Shown: piece after piece, positions 51,553-59,589 of the stretch
How positions within the stretch are numbered: position 1 is the first letter of the stretch
Layout of the letters: every line of letters begins with the position of its first letter
DNA from: JANWVO01 sp037446555
Lineage (GTDB): Bacteria; Acidobacteriota; Terriglobia; Bryobacterales; Bryobacteraceae
NCBI GenBank assembly: GCA_037446555.1
Contig: JBBIIK010000002.1
Span: 211,031-275,030 of the forward strand
Length of the DNA stretch: 64,000 bases
Direction of reading: 5' to 3'
The notes under the pieces: generated by a model
Database searches by the model: none
Seen by the model: the letters and a program-made list of their open reading frames with translations, nothing else
Told to the model about the DNA's origin: nothing
Translations under genes and position numbers: made by a program

Positions 51553-53022
51553 TTGGATACCATTGCTGTCACCGGCGCTACCGGCTATATCGGCGGCCGC
51601 CTTGTCCCTCGCCTGCTCGATGCCGGCCTCCGCGTCCGCTGCCTCGTACGCTCGCCCATGAAGCTGCGGGACCGCCCGTGGGCGGACTCGCCGGATGTCG
51701 AGGTCCTGCCGGTTACGCTCTCCGACGAGTCTTCCGCAGTCGCCGCATTGGAAGGCTGCAGCGCCGCCTGCTATCTCGTCCACTCGATGATCAGCGCCGG
51801 CAAGGACTACGCCGCGCACGATCTCCAATTGGCCCGCACTTTCTCCGCCGCCGCCAGGCGCGCCGGCGTCGAGCGGCTCCTCTATCTCGGCGGGCTCGGG
51901 GAAACCGGGGCACGACTCAGCGAGCATCTCTCCTCGCGCCGCGAGGTCGAAGCGGCTCTCGCCTCCTCTGGCCTCCCTGTCACCGTGTTTCGCGCCGCCA
52001 TGATCATCGGCAGCGGCTCGGCGTCCTTCGAGATCCTCCGCTATCTGGTGGAGCGGCTGCCCCTTATGGTCACGCCCCGCTGGGTCCACACACCCTGCCA
52101 GCCCATCGCCGTCCGCAACGTTATCCACTATCTCGTGGCCGCGCTCGAATGCCCGCAGACCAGGGGCCAAACCTTCGATATCGGTGGACCGGAGGTGCTC
52201 ACCTACCGCCAGATCATGGACATCATGGGCGAAGAACTCGGCGTCGGCCACCGCCTCATTCTGCCCGTGCCTGTGCTCACCCCGCGCCTCAGTTCTTACT
52301 GGATCCACCTGGTCACCCCGCTCCACCACTCCATCGCCCGCCCTCTGGCCGAAGGGCTCCGCAACCCGGTAGTCTGCCGCGACACCCGCATCCGCGAACT
52401 CATCCCGCAGCCCCTGCTGACCGTGCGCGAGGCCATCCGCTCTGCCCTGCAAAAAACGGAAAGCGGCGAGGCGGAGACCACATGGACCATGGCCGGCCCA
52501 TTGCCTGGCGATCCCGGCTGGGCCGGGGGCAAAGTCTTCCTCGACTCTCGCAGCACCCCTGTGGAGGCGCCCGCCGCGGAAGTCTACCGCACCGTCTGCC
52601 GCCTCGGCGGCCGGCATGGCTGGTACGCCAACTGGCTCTGGCAGATCCGCGGCTGGCTCGACCGCCTCGCCGGCGGCCCTGGCCTCCGCCGCGGCCGCCG
52701 CAACCCCGAATCCATCGGTCTCGGCGGCGGCGCCCAGGTTCGCGCGCGTGTCGGTCTCGATCCGCCCCGGCTGCTGCGTCTGCGCGCCGAAATGAAGCTG
52801 CCCGGCGAGGCGGTGCTCGAGTTCCGCATCGAGCCTCGCTCAGCCGGCGCCTGCGAACTCACCCAGGAGGCACGCTTCCACCCTCGCGGACTCCTCGGGC
52901 TGCTCTATTGGTACGCCGTGGCGCCTTTTCACGCCATCGTCTTCCAGGGAATGCTCTCCGCCCTCAAGAAGGAAGCCGAGCGCGGCGTCCCTCAGCGGAA
53001 GCTCTCCAGCGCCTCCCGGTAA
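51553..53022 (+). CDS. NAD(P)-binding SDR protein with DUF2867 domain
   Basis: An extended-SDR Rossmann domain (IAVTGATGYIGGRLVPRLLD; LGGLGETG; PVTVFRAAMIIGSGSASFEI) fills about residues 1-310, followed by a DUF2867 domain (LPGDPGWAGGKVFLDSR; HGWYANWLWQIRGWLDRLAG; CELTQEARFHPRGLLGLLYW) to residue 489. This two-domain family, like Mycobacterium and Pseudomonas homologues, is of unknown substrate. The start is a TTG at 51553 with AGGTG close by; there is no in-frame ATG near. The 3' end overlaps the convergent STAS gene by 31 bases. Confidence 0.82.
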   Translation: MDTIAVTGATGYIGGRLVPRLLDAGLRVRCLVRSPMKLRDRPWADSPDVEVLPVTLSDESSAVAALEGCSAACYLVHSMISAGKDYAAHDLQLARTFSAAARRAGVERLLYLGGLGETGARLSEHLSSRREVEAALASSGLPVTVFRAAMIIGSGSASFEILRYLVERLPLMVTPRWVHTPCQPIAVRNVIHYLVAALECPQTRGQTFDIGGPEVLTYRQIMDIMGEELGVGHRLILPVPVLTPRLSSYWIHLVTPLHHSIARPLAEGLRNPVVCRDTRIRELIPQPLLTVREAIRSALQKTESGEAETTWTMAGPLPGDPGWAGGKVFLDSRSTPVEAPAAEVYRTVCRLGGRHGWYANWLWQIRGWLDRLAGGPGLRRGRRNPESIGLGGGAQVRARVGLDPPRLLRLRAEMKLPGEAVLEFRIEPRSAGACELTQEARFHPRGLLGLLYWYAVAPFHAIVFQGMLSALKKEAERGVPQRKLSSASR

Positions 53023-53348
53023 TCCTCCCGGACGTCGAACACCGTATCGAGCCGCGTGATCCGCAGCAGCTCCCGGATCTTCGGCGGCAGACACGCCAGC
53101 TTCAGCGACGCCCCTTTCTCGTTCGCCAGCGACAGCGCACCCACCAGCTCCCCGATGCCCGTCGAATCCAGCTGCGTCGCCCCGCTGAAGTCCACCAGCA
53201 GCTTCTTCGTCCCGCCCTCCAATGCCTCTCGCATCTGGTTCCGTAGCGTGTTTGTCGCCAGCCCCAGCGTGATTCTTCCCTCGCAGGAGATGACCACCAC
53301 GTCGCCCTCCAGGCGGCTCTCGATGCGGCACGGCGTGCTCTTGTCCAT
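52992..53348 (-). CDS. STAS-domain anti-sigma factor antagonist
   Basis: A 118-residue single STAS domain: VVVISCEGRITLGLATNTLR, then LLVDFSGATQLDSTGIGELV with the phosphorylatable Ser in DSTG (near residue 62) and LKLACLPPKIRELLRITRLD. It would be a partner-switching protein controlled by a kinase and a SpoIIE-like phosphatase. One such phosphatase is encoded at 62072-63997, but no kinase or sigma factor is adjacent, so a link is only possible. Confidence 0.9.
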   Translation of the reverse strand: MDKSTPCRIESRLEGDVVVISCEGRITLGLATNTLRNQMREALEGGTKKLLVDFSGATQLDSTGIGELVGALSLANEKGASLKLACLPPKIRELLRITRLDTVFDVREDYREALESFR

Positions 53349-53382
53349 GTCTCTCCGTCCCCTCCGGTTCTCGCTTTGCCGT

Positions 53383-54411
53383 TCACTGCCGCGGCAGCGA
53401 CGCTGCCACTGCCTCCAGCGCGTTCTCGCAATCCGCCCGGCTCACATCATAGTGTGTCACCGCGCGCAGCGTCGAGGGGCCGATGGGATTGATCAGAACT
53501 CCCGACTCCCGCAGCCTCGCGCTCAGCTCCGCCGCCGCCATTCCCGTCTCCCGGACGTCGAAGATCACGATGTTCGTCGCCGGCGGCGACACCCGCACCC
53601 CGCGCAAATTCCCGAAGCCCTCCGCCAGCAGCCGCGCATTCTCGTGATCCTCGGCCAGCCGCGGAGGCGTCTCTTCCAGCGCCACCAGCCCCGCTGCCGC
53701 CAGCACTCCTGCCTGCCGCATCCCGCCGCCGAGCCGCTTCCGGTACAGCCGCCCCTGCGCGATCAGCTCCTTCGGCCCGGTCAGCATAGATCCCACCGGC
53801 GCGCCCAGCCCCTTCGACAGGCAGAACATCACCGTGTCGGCGGGCTCGCACAGCTCGCGCACGCTCGCGCCGAGCGCCGCCGCCGCGTTGAAGATCCGCG
53901 CCCCGTCGATGTGCACCCGCAGCCCCAGCGCGTGCGCCCGCGCACACACCTCCCGCACCGTCTCCGGCGGATACACCGTGCCGCCCGCCATGTTGTGCGT
54001 GTTCTCCAGCTCGATGCAGCCCGTGTCCGCCGCGTGCGGACCCAGCGGCCGGATCGCCGGCGCGATATGGTCCCACGTGAGGATCCCGTCCGCCGCCTCC
54101 ACCGCCCGGATCAGGCAGCCCGAAAACCACGCCGTCATCGAAAGCTCGTAGTTCAGCAGGTGGCCGCGCGACTCGCAGATCACCTCCTGCCCGTGCCGCG
54201 TCAAACATTTGACCGCAATCGTGTTTCCCATCGTGCCCGACGGCACGAACAGCGCCGCTTCTTTGCCCGTGATCTCCGACGCCCGCTCTTCCAGGCGGTT
54301 CACCGTCGGGTCTTCGCCGTAAACGTCGTCGCCGACTTCCGCCTCCGCCATCGCCCGCCGCATCGCCGCCGTGGGCTTCGTCACCGTGTCCGAACGCAGG
54401 TCAATCATCAT
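53383..54411 (-). CDS. ltaE: Low-specificity L-threonine aldolase
   Basis: A PLP enzyme of fold type I: MIDLRSDTVTKPTAAMRRAM start, VGDDVYGEDPTVNRLEE, ALFVPSGTMGNTIAVKCL, IHIDGARIFNAA-type segment and VMFCLSKGLGAPVGSML with the PLP lysine. It splits threonine to glycine and acetaldehyde. Length (342) is normal. It overlaps the hemW stop by one base. ATG 54408 is an equal start. Confidence 0.93.
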   Translation of the reverse strand: MMIDLRSDTVTKPTAAMRRAMAEAEVGDDVYGEDPTVNRLEERASEITGKEAALFVPSGTMGNTIAVKCLTRHGQEVICESRGHLLNYELSMTAWFSGCLIRAVEAADGILTWDHIAPAIRPLGPHAADTGCIELENTHNMAGGTVYPPETVREVCARAHALGLRVHIDGARIFNAAAALGASVRELCEPADTVMFCLSKGLGAPVGSMLTGPKELIAQGRLYRKRLGGGMRQAGVLAAAGLVALEETPPRLAEDHENARLLAEGFGNLRGVRVSPPATNIVIFDVRETGMAAAELSARLRESGVLINPIGPSTLRAVTHYDVSRADCENALEAVAASLPRQ

Positions 54412-55487
54412 CAGAGGAACGCCTCGAACACTTCATTGGACAACATCACCCCGCGCCGCGTCAGCCGCACCCGCTCCCCTTCGCGCTCGAGCAGTCCCGC
54501 CTCCTCCAGCCGCCGCATCGCCTCCCCGAACCGTTCGCCGTCCTCCGGCAGCACCCGCACCCCTTCCATCAGCCGCAGCCCCGTCAGATACCGCTCGCCC
54601 GCCACATCCGCCCGCGTCTTCTCCGGCTGCGGACCACTCTCCGCATAGCTCCTCACATCCTCCGTGTTCGCAATCCGCCACTCGCCGTCGAAACTGTGCG
54701 CGTCGGCCCCAAAGCCTGCATACGGCGCCATCGTCCAGTACTTCCGGTTGTGCAGCGACTCGGACCCCTCCCGCGCGAAGTTTGAAATCTCATACCGCCT
54801 CCACCCGCGCGCCTCCAGCCACTCCACCGCCATCTCGTAAAAGTCCGCCACGCGGTCTTCGGAAGGCGCCGCCCCCGCGCCGAACCGCGTCCCGCCCGCC
54901 AGCAGCTCGCGCCCCAGCCGCGAGTCCTCGTCCACCTCCAGCATGTACACCGAAACATGCGGCGGCTCGATTCTTTCGATCCATTCCAGCGACTCCCGCC
55001 AGCTCGCCTCCGTCTGCCCCGGCAAGCCTGCAATCAAATCGATGTTGAAGTTCCCGATCCCCGCCGCGCGCAGCATCTCCACGTCCCGCGCCACCCCCTC
55101 CGCCGTGTGCTTCCGTCCCGTGCGCCGCAGCTCTTCTATTACGAAACTCTGCACGCCCAGGCTGACGCGGTTCAAACCGCACGCCGCCCACTCCCGCGCC
55201 CGCTCCGGCTCAAATCCGCCCGGCGCCGCCTCCAGCGTCGCCTCCTCCCATGGCTTTCCAGGCACAAGCCCAAGCACGCGTCTCAGCGTCTCCACCGGCA
55301 TCGAGCCGGGAGTCCCCCCGCCCAGATACACCGTCTCCGGCGTCCACCTCCATTCGTGTGCGCCCAGCTCCTCTAGCAGCCGTTCCAGGTAATTCGCTTC
55401 CAGCTCCCGGGGAAACACCCCCGAGGCGAAATTGCAGTACGTGCACTTCTGCGAACAGAACGGCCAGGAAATGTAGACGCCTGCCAC
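54411..55487 (-). CDS. hemW: HemW-type radical SAM heme chaperone
   Basis: The N-terminus VYISWPFCSQKCTYCNFASG contains CxxxCxxC for the radical SAM cluster, followed by Phe as in HemW rather than the fourth Cys of HemN. VYLGGGTPGSMP, VSLGVQSFVIEELRRTGRKH, NFNIDLIAGLPGQT and the HemW-type HNRKYWTMAPYAGFG are present. HemW homologues insert heme into enzymes rather than oxidise coproporphyrinogen. GTG 55487 directly follows the cyaY stop, so the genes are coupled. Confidence 0.92.
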   Translation of the reverse strand: MAGVYISWPFCSQKCTYCNFASGVFPRELEANYLERLLEELGAHEWRWTPETVYLGGGTPGSMPVETLRRVLGLVPGKPWEEATLEAAPGGFEPERAREWAACGLNRVSLGVQSFVIEELRRTGRKHTAEGVARDVEMLRAAGIGNFNIDLIAGLPGQTEASWRESLEWIERIEPPHVSVYMLEVDEDSRLGRELLAGGTRFGAGAAPSEDRVADFYEMAVEWLEARGWRRYEISNFAREGSESLHNRKYWTMAPYAGFGADAHSFDGEWRIANTEDVRSYAESGPQPEKTRADVAGERYLTGLRLMEGVRVLPEDGERFGEAMRRLEEAGLLEREGERVRLTRRGVMLSNEVFEAFL

Positions 55488-55805
55488 CTAGAGGGAAAAC
55501 TCGGGGATCCGCACCCGGATCGCATCCACGATCAGTTGTTCCAGCGTGCGCCCGTCGTCGAGCACGAACGCCGAACCATTCCAGTCGAGCTTGTAGCTCT
55601 TCACGTGCGCCGATACCCAGATCTGCCGCACCGGCGAATTCGGGCTCACCACGAACCGCTCGCGCTGCTCCTCGAACTCCACCGTCAGCGCGCCCGCGTT
55701 CATGTCCACGTCAAAGTCGTATTCATCGCTCGCCTCGGCGAGCCTCCGGTACAGGTCCTCGATCGCGTCGCCCGCAGCCTTGGAAAACTCCTGTTCGCTG
55801 AGCAT
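55488..55805 (-). CDS. cyaY: Frataxin homologue CyaY
   Basis: A 105-residue frataxin: LSEQEFSKAAGDAIEDLYRR, DEYDFDVDMNAGALTVEFEE and the highly conserved SPNSPVRQIWVSAHVKSYKL with DWNGSAFVLDDG. The acidic first helix and strand could bind iron; the protein regulates Fe-S cluster assembly in gamma-proteobacteria and mitochondria. ATG 55805 is chosen because homology begins there; TACACT lies 7 bases upstream and no ribosome site is spaced correctly, so the mRNA may be leaderless. Confidence 0.9.
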   Translation of the reverse strand: MLSEQEFSKAAGDAIEDLYRRLAEASDEYDFDVDMNAGALTVEFEEQRERFVVSPNSPVRQIWVSAHVKSYKLDWNGSAFVLDDGRTLEQLIVDAIRVRIPEFSL

Positions 55806-55812
55806 CTCTTTC

Positions 55813-55818
55813 AGTGTA
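55813..55818 (-). promoter_or_regulatory. -10-like box directly before cyaY
   Basis: On the minus strand TACACT ends 7 bases before the cyaY ATG. It lies in a 64-base divergent gap that also holds a TACAAT for the plus-strand gene. Confidence 0.4.
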
Positions 55819-55857
55819 ACGGCCCCTGCGCGGGCTGCCCGCGGCCCGCCCGTTCCA

Positions 55858-55863
55858 TACAAT
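55858..55863 (+). promoter_or_regulatory. -10-like box directly before the secreted TPR gene
   Basis: TACAAT matches five of six -10 positions and ends 6 bases before the GTG start at 55870, with no ribosome site between. A leaderless transcript is likely. Confidence 0.45.
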
Positions 55864-55869
55864 GAAAGC

Positions 55870-56985
55870 GTGAGCTGGGCCCTCGTCTTTCTGCCGTGGC
55901 TCTTCCTTCAGGCGCCCGCCGCGCCGCCCGCCGACGCTCTGCGCATGATCGACGAGGGACGCCCGCGCGAGGCTATCCCGCTGCTCGAAGAAGCCGCCCG
56001 CAAGGAGCCCGAGTCCGCTGCCATCCAGTTCCACTTGGGCTACGCGCTCTCTCTCGCCGGCGACAATGAACGCGCCATCGCCGCCTTCCGCCGTACGCTC
56101 GAAATCAATCCCGAAATCCGCGCCGCCCGTCTCAACCTCGCCCATCTGCTCCTCAATGCGGGGCAGCCCGCCGAGGCGCGCACCGTGCTCGAAGAGTGCC
56201 TGAAGCAGGATCCCGGCGACGCCAAGGCGGCTTTGCTCCTCGGCCGCGCCCTCGCCGATTCCGGCCAGTGGCGCGCCGCCGCGGAAGCCTTCGAAACCGC
56301 CGCGAAAAAACAGCCCGCCGACCTCGAAACCGCCATGGCGCTCGCTCACGCATGGGAACGCGCCGGAGAACGGAAGAAAGCGGCCGAGGTGTATGCGCGC
56401 TTCCCCGAAGAGCCCGCCGCGCTCGAGCGGCTCGGCGTGCTCGAGCTCGAAATGGGCGCGCTCGAGGATTCCATCCGCCACCTCGAAGCCGTCCGGGCGC
56501 GCAGCTCCACGCCCGCCGTCCTCTATGCCCTGGCCACCGCCTACTTGCGCAACCGCCAGCCGGACCAAAGCATCGCCACTGCCGCCGCCCTCATCGCCCT
56601 CGAGCCTGCCAACCCGGAACTGCGCCTCTTCTACGGGCGCATTCTGCGCGACCAGAAGAAATACGCCGAAGCCGCGCCCCAGTTTCAGGAGGCGGTGCGC
56701 CTCGCGCCCCGCTCCGGCGAAGCGTGGAACGAATTCGCCGCCGTGCTCATGCTGCTCAAGCAGTACGAACCCGCCCTCGCCGCCCTCGACAAAGCCCGCG
56801 AACTGAATGGTCCCAGCCCCGCCTACGACTACTTCCGCGCCACCCTGCTCGATGCCATGAACCAGCCGAAGGCCGCGCTCGAGAGCTACCGCCGCTTTCT
56901 CGCCTCCAGCAACGGCGCGCATCCCGACGAAGAGTTCAAGGCGCGCCAGCGCGTGCGCATCCTCGAAAGGGCGGTCCAGCGATGA
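55870..56985 (+). CDS. Secreted TPR protein
   Basis: After a short signal-like N-terminus (SWALVFLPWLFLQAPAAPPA) the 371-residue protein is a continuous TPR array: AAIQFHLGYALSLAGDNERA, RAARLNLAHLLLNAGQPAEA, KAALLLGRALADSGQWRAAA, VLYALATAYLRNRQPDQSIA, AWNEFAAVLMLLKQYEPALA and more, about nine repeats. GTG 55870 is the only start that keeps the signal peptide. The stop overlaps the next ATG by 4 bases. A scaffold role in the periplasm is inferred; partners are unknown. Confidence 0.75.
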   Translation: MSWALVFLPWLFLQAPAAPPADALRMIDEGRPREAIPLLEEAARKEPESAAIQFHLGYALSLAGDNERAIAAFRRTLEINPEIRAARLNLAHLLLNAGQPAEARTVLEECLKQDPGDAKAALLLGRALADSGQWRAAAEAFETAAKKQPADLETAMALAHAWERAGERKKAAEVYARFPEEPAALERLGVLELEMGALEDSIRHLEAVRARSSTPAVLYALATAYLRNRQPDQSIATAAALIALEPANPELRLFYGRILRDQKKYAEAAPQFQEAVRLAPRSGEAWNEFAAVLMLLKQYEPALAALDKARELNGPSPAYDYFRATLLDAMNQPKAALESYRRFLASSNGAHPDEEFKARQRVRILERAVQR

Positions 56986-57425
56986 GGCTCGCAGCGCTCA
57001 TGATCCTTGGCTTTGGCCTTCTCGACGCGGCGCCCCCGCCTCCGCGCTCGCTCGAAGACGTCCGCCGCGAAGGCGATCCGCTCCGCCGCTTCGACCAGTC
57101 TTTGCGCCTCGCCGAAGCGCGCATGAAGGAAGCGTGGAAGCTCGTGCGCGAAGAGGGCGGCCGTCAGCAGTTCGATGCCGTAATCTCGGATATTGTCTCA
57201 TGCACGGAACTCGCCCTCGATTCGCTCCAGGCCACTGGACGCCGCCCCGGCAAGCTCACGCGCCAGTACAAGCGCGGCGAGATCCGCGCGCGCACCTTCG
57301 AAAAGGGGCTCAAGGAACTCGCCCTCGCCGTCGGGTTTGATGAGCGCGAACGCGTGGAAGCGGCCCGGCGCCGCATCGCCGAAATCCACGAGCAGTTCCT
57401 CAACGCCGTCATGACTGGCAGATAA
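56982..57425 (+). CDS. Secreted helical protein of unknown function (147 aa)
   Basis: A short signal peptide (RLAALMILGFGLLDAAPPPP) is followed by a charged helical domain (LRLAEARMKEAWKLVREEGG; DIVSCTELALDSLQATGRRP; FEKGLKELALAVGFDERERV). It is translationally coupled to the TPR gene by ATGA and is followed 10 bases later by another secreted helical protein, so the three probably act together outside the inner membrane. I do not recognise the family. Confidence 0.65.
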   Translation: MRLAALMILGFGLLDAAPPPPRSLEDVRREGDPLRRFDQSLRLAEARMKEAWKLVREEGGRQQFDAVISDIVSCTELALDSLQATGRRPGKLTRQYKRGEIRARTFEKGLKELALAVGFDERERVEAARRRIAEIHEQFLNAVMTGR

Positions 57426-57435
57426 GGAGGCCCGG

Positions 57436-58107
57436 ATGCGCTCGCTGATTCTCGCTCTGCTCGCTTGCCTGTGCCTGCCCGCCGCAGTTCAGCGCGATTA
57501 CCTCACCCCCGACGAGATCGAACAGCTCCGCCTCGTCCAGGAACCCGGACCCCGCCTCCAGCTCTATCTGAGATTCGCGCGCCAGCGCGTCGACATGCTC
57601 GAGCAGCTCTTCGCCAAGCGCCAGACCGGACGCAGCGGCCTCATCCACGGCACCCTCGAACAGGTCACCCAGATCATCGAGGCCATCGACATGAACATCG
57701 ACGACGCCATCCGCCGCCAGAAGCCACTCGAAAGCCTCGATGCGCTCGTCAGCGGCCAGAAGGAACTCCTCTCCAAACTCGAGGCCCTCGCTCAAAAGGA
57801 AGAGCCCGACCGCGCCCGCTATCAGTTCGCCCTCGACACCGCGCTCGAAACCCTGCGCGACAGCATCGAGATGAACGAGCAGGATCTCAAGGACCGCATG
57901 CTCTCGGTCCAGGACAAGGAGAAGGCCCTCCGCCAGCAGCGCGACGAACTGCTCGCGCCGGACCGCAAGGAAGAACTCGAAAAGGAGCGCAAGCGCATCG
58001 AGGCCGAAAAGCAGGGCGTCGCTCCGGGCAAGAAGAAGCCCACCCTTCTCAAGCCCGGGGAGAAGCCGGGCCGCGTGGGCCAGCCTCAGGCGGCTCCGAA
58101 GAAGTGA
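57436..58107 (+). CDS. Secreted coiled-coil protein of unknown function (223 aa)
   Basis: A signal peptide (RSLILALLACLCLPAAV) precedes a helical protein with LRLVQEPGPRLQLYLRFARQ, VTQIIEAIDMNIDDAIRRQK and a long coiled coil (DSIEMNEQDLKDRMLSVQDK; DRKEELEKERKRIEAEKQ) ending in a Lys/Pro/Gly-rich tail. It is the third gene of the secreted trio. AAGGAGG is 8 bases before the ATG. The 3' end overlaps the convergent AI-2E permease gene by 59 bases. Confidence 0.65.
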   Translation: MRSLILALLACLCLPAAVQRDYLTPDEIEQLRLVQEPGPRLQLYLRFARQRVDMLEQLFAKRQTGRSGLIHGTLEQVTQIIEAIDMNIDDAIRRQKPLESLDALVSGQKELLSKLEALAQKEEPDRARYQFALDTALETLRDSIEMNEQDLKDRMLSVQDKEKALRQQRDELLAPDRKEELEKERKRIEAEKQGVAPGKKKPTLLKPGEKPGRVGQPQAAPKK

Positions 58108-59164
58108 CCACTGCCGGCTCCATTTCACTCCGCAGCATCCGGAACACCGCCGCCGCCGTCGACAGGACCACCGGTCCCGCAAACAGCCCGAGGGCCCCGA
58201 ATACCTGAAGCCCGCCCATCAGCGCAAAGAACACCAGCAGCCCGCTCATCCCCGTGCGCCCGCTCAGCACCCACGGACGCACGAAGTTGTCCGACATTCC
58301 CACCACCAGGGCGCCCCACAACATCAGGAACAGCGCCTTGCCCCACGCTCCCTGCCACCCCAGGATGAGCGCCGCCGGCAGCCACACGATCGCGGTGCCA
58401 ATCACCGGGATCAACGAACACACCGCCGCCGCCACCCCCCAGAACACCGGCGCGCCCAACCCGGCGATCACAAAGCCGATCGACGTCAACGCCCCTTGCG
58501 TGATCGCCACCGCCGCCATCCCGTGAAAATTCGCCAGAATCGACTCCCGGATCGAACCCAGCAGGGCCCGCGTCTTCGCCTCGTCCAGCGGCGACCATGC
58601 ATAGATCCCGTCCCGGATCTTCGGCCCCTCCAGAAACACGAAAAACAGGATGAACACCGCCAGCAGCGCGTTCCCGATCGTCCCCGTCAGGTTCCCCAGC
58701 AGCGACGCCCCCCACCCGCCCAGCAGCTTGACCACGTTTTGCGCCTGATCCAGCAGCGCCGCCTTCACATCCGGCGCCGCCAGCCCCGTCTTCTGCGCCG
58801 TCCACCGCACCGGCTGCTCCACCACCTCCGCAAACCACGCCGCCCAGCCCCCCTGCTCCTGCGTGTGCCGCGCCATCGCCTGATACACCGCGCCGGCTTC
58901 CTGAATCACGTTCACCGCTACCACCGCCAGCGGCGCGAGCACCAGAACCACGATCAGCAGCGTCGCCGTCACCGCCGCCATCCAGTTCGAGCCCAGCAGG
59001 CGCAACAGCCGTTCATACAGCGGCTCGAACGCCACCGCCAGCACCACGGCGAACGTGATCGGCTTCACAAACGGCACAAACAGCATCGCCGCCAGCAACC
59101 CGCACGCCACCGCCAGCACCCGCAGCGTCAGCGTCCCTCTTCCAGTCTGTCCTTCCGCCGTCAT
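58049..59164 (-). CDS. AI-2E family permease (PerM-like)
   Basis: A 371-residue protein with about eight membrane helices in the AI-2E/PerM arrangement: VKPITFAVVLAVAFEPLYER near the start, VVLVLAPLAVVAVNVIQEAG, AVFILFFVFLEGPKIRDG, GALTSIGFVIAGLGAPVFWG, CSLIPVIGTAIVWLPAALIL and ALMGGLQVFGALGLFAGPVV. Members export AI-2, act as Na+/H+ antiporters or have unknown substrates. It is the last gene of the operon and overlaps tsaE by 4 bases. Confidence 0.85.
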   Translation of the reverse strand: MTAEGQTGRGTLTLRVLAVACGLLAAMLFVPFVKPITFAVVLAVAFEPLYERLLRLLGSNWMAAVTATLLIVVLVLAPLAVVAVNVIQEAGAVYQAMARHTQEQGGWAAWFAEVVEQPVRWTAQKTGLAAPDVKAALLDQAQNVVKLLGGWGASLLGNLTGTIGNALLAVFILFFVFLEGPKIRDGIYAWSPLDEAKTRALLGSIRESILANFHGMAAVAITQGALTSIGFVIAGLGAPVFWGVAAAVCSLIPVIGTAIVWLPAALILGWQGAWGKALFLMLWGALVVGMSDNFVRPWVLSGRTGMSGLLVFFALMGGLQVFGALGLFAGPVVLSTAAAVFRMLRSEMEPAVVTSSEPPEAGPRGPASPRA

Positions 59165-59589
59165 GGCAGCTCCGTCACTTCAATCCGCCGCGTCTCGTCG
59201 CCCAGCGTCTCAATTCTGACCTCGATCCGCTCCTCCGGCAACAGCCGCGGAAACCGCTCCGCCCACTCCATCACCACCACTGCCCGCCTTCCCAGGATCT
59301 CTTCCAGCCCCAGCGACGCCACCTCCTCCTCCGTCTCCAGCCGGTACAGATCCACGTGGTAAAACAGCCCCTCGCCGTGCTCGTGGATCAGCGCGAACGT
59401 CGGGCTCGAGATCTCGTCCGCCGCCGCCGCGCCCAACCCTTCCGCCACGCCCTTGGCCAGCGTCGTCTTGCCTGCGCCCAGATTGCCGATCAGCAGCACG
59501 CAGCGCGGCGGCGTCCACTCGCGCGCCAGCTCCGCGCCCAGCGCCACCGTCTCCTCCTCGCTCCGCGTGGTGAATGTCCGCATCCTCAT
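59161..59589 (-). CDS. tsaE: tRNA threonylcarbamoyladenosine biosynthesis ATPase TsaE
   Basis: The 142-residue P-loop ATPase has LLIGNLGAGKTTLAKGVAEG, EISSPTFALIHEH, LFYHVDLYRLETEEEVASLG and VVVMEWAERFPRLLP, all TsaE signatures. It works with TsaB and TsaD in t6A37 synthesis. ATG 59589 (or 59583) starts the homology. It overlaps nnr by 4 bases and the permease gene by 4, the usual nnr-tsaE pairing. Confidence 0.95.
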   Translation of the reverse strand: MRMRTFTTRSEEETVALGAELAREWTPPRCVLLIGNLGAGKTTLAKGVAEGLGAAAADEISSPTFALIHEHGEGLFYHVDLYRLETEEEVASLGLEEILGRRAVVVMEWAERFPRLLPEERIEVRIETLGDETRRIEVTELP

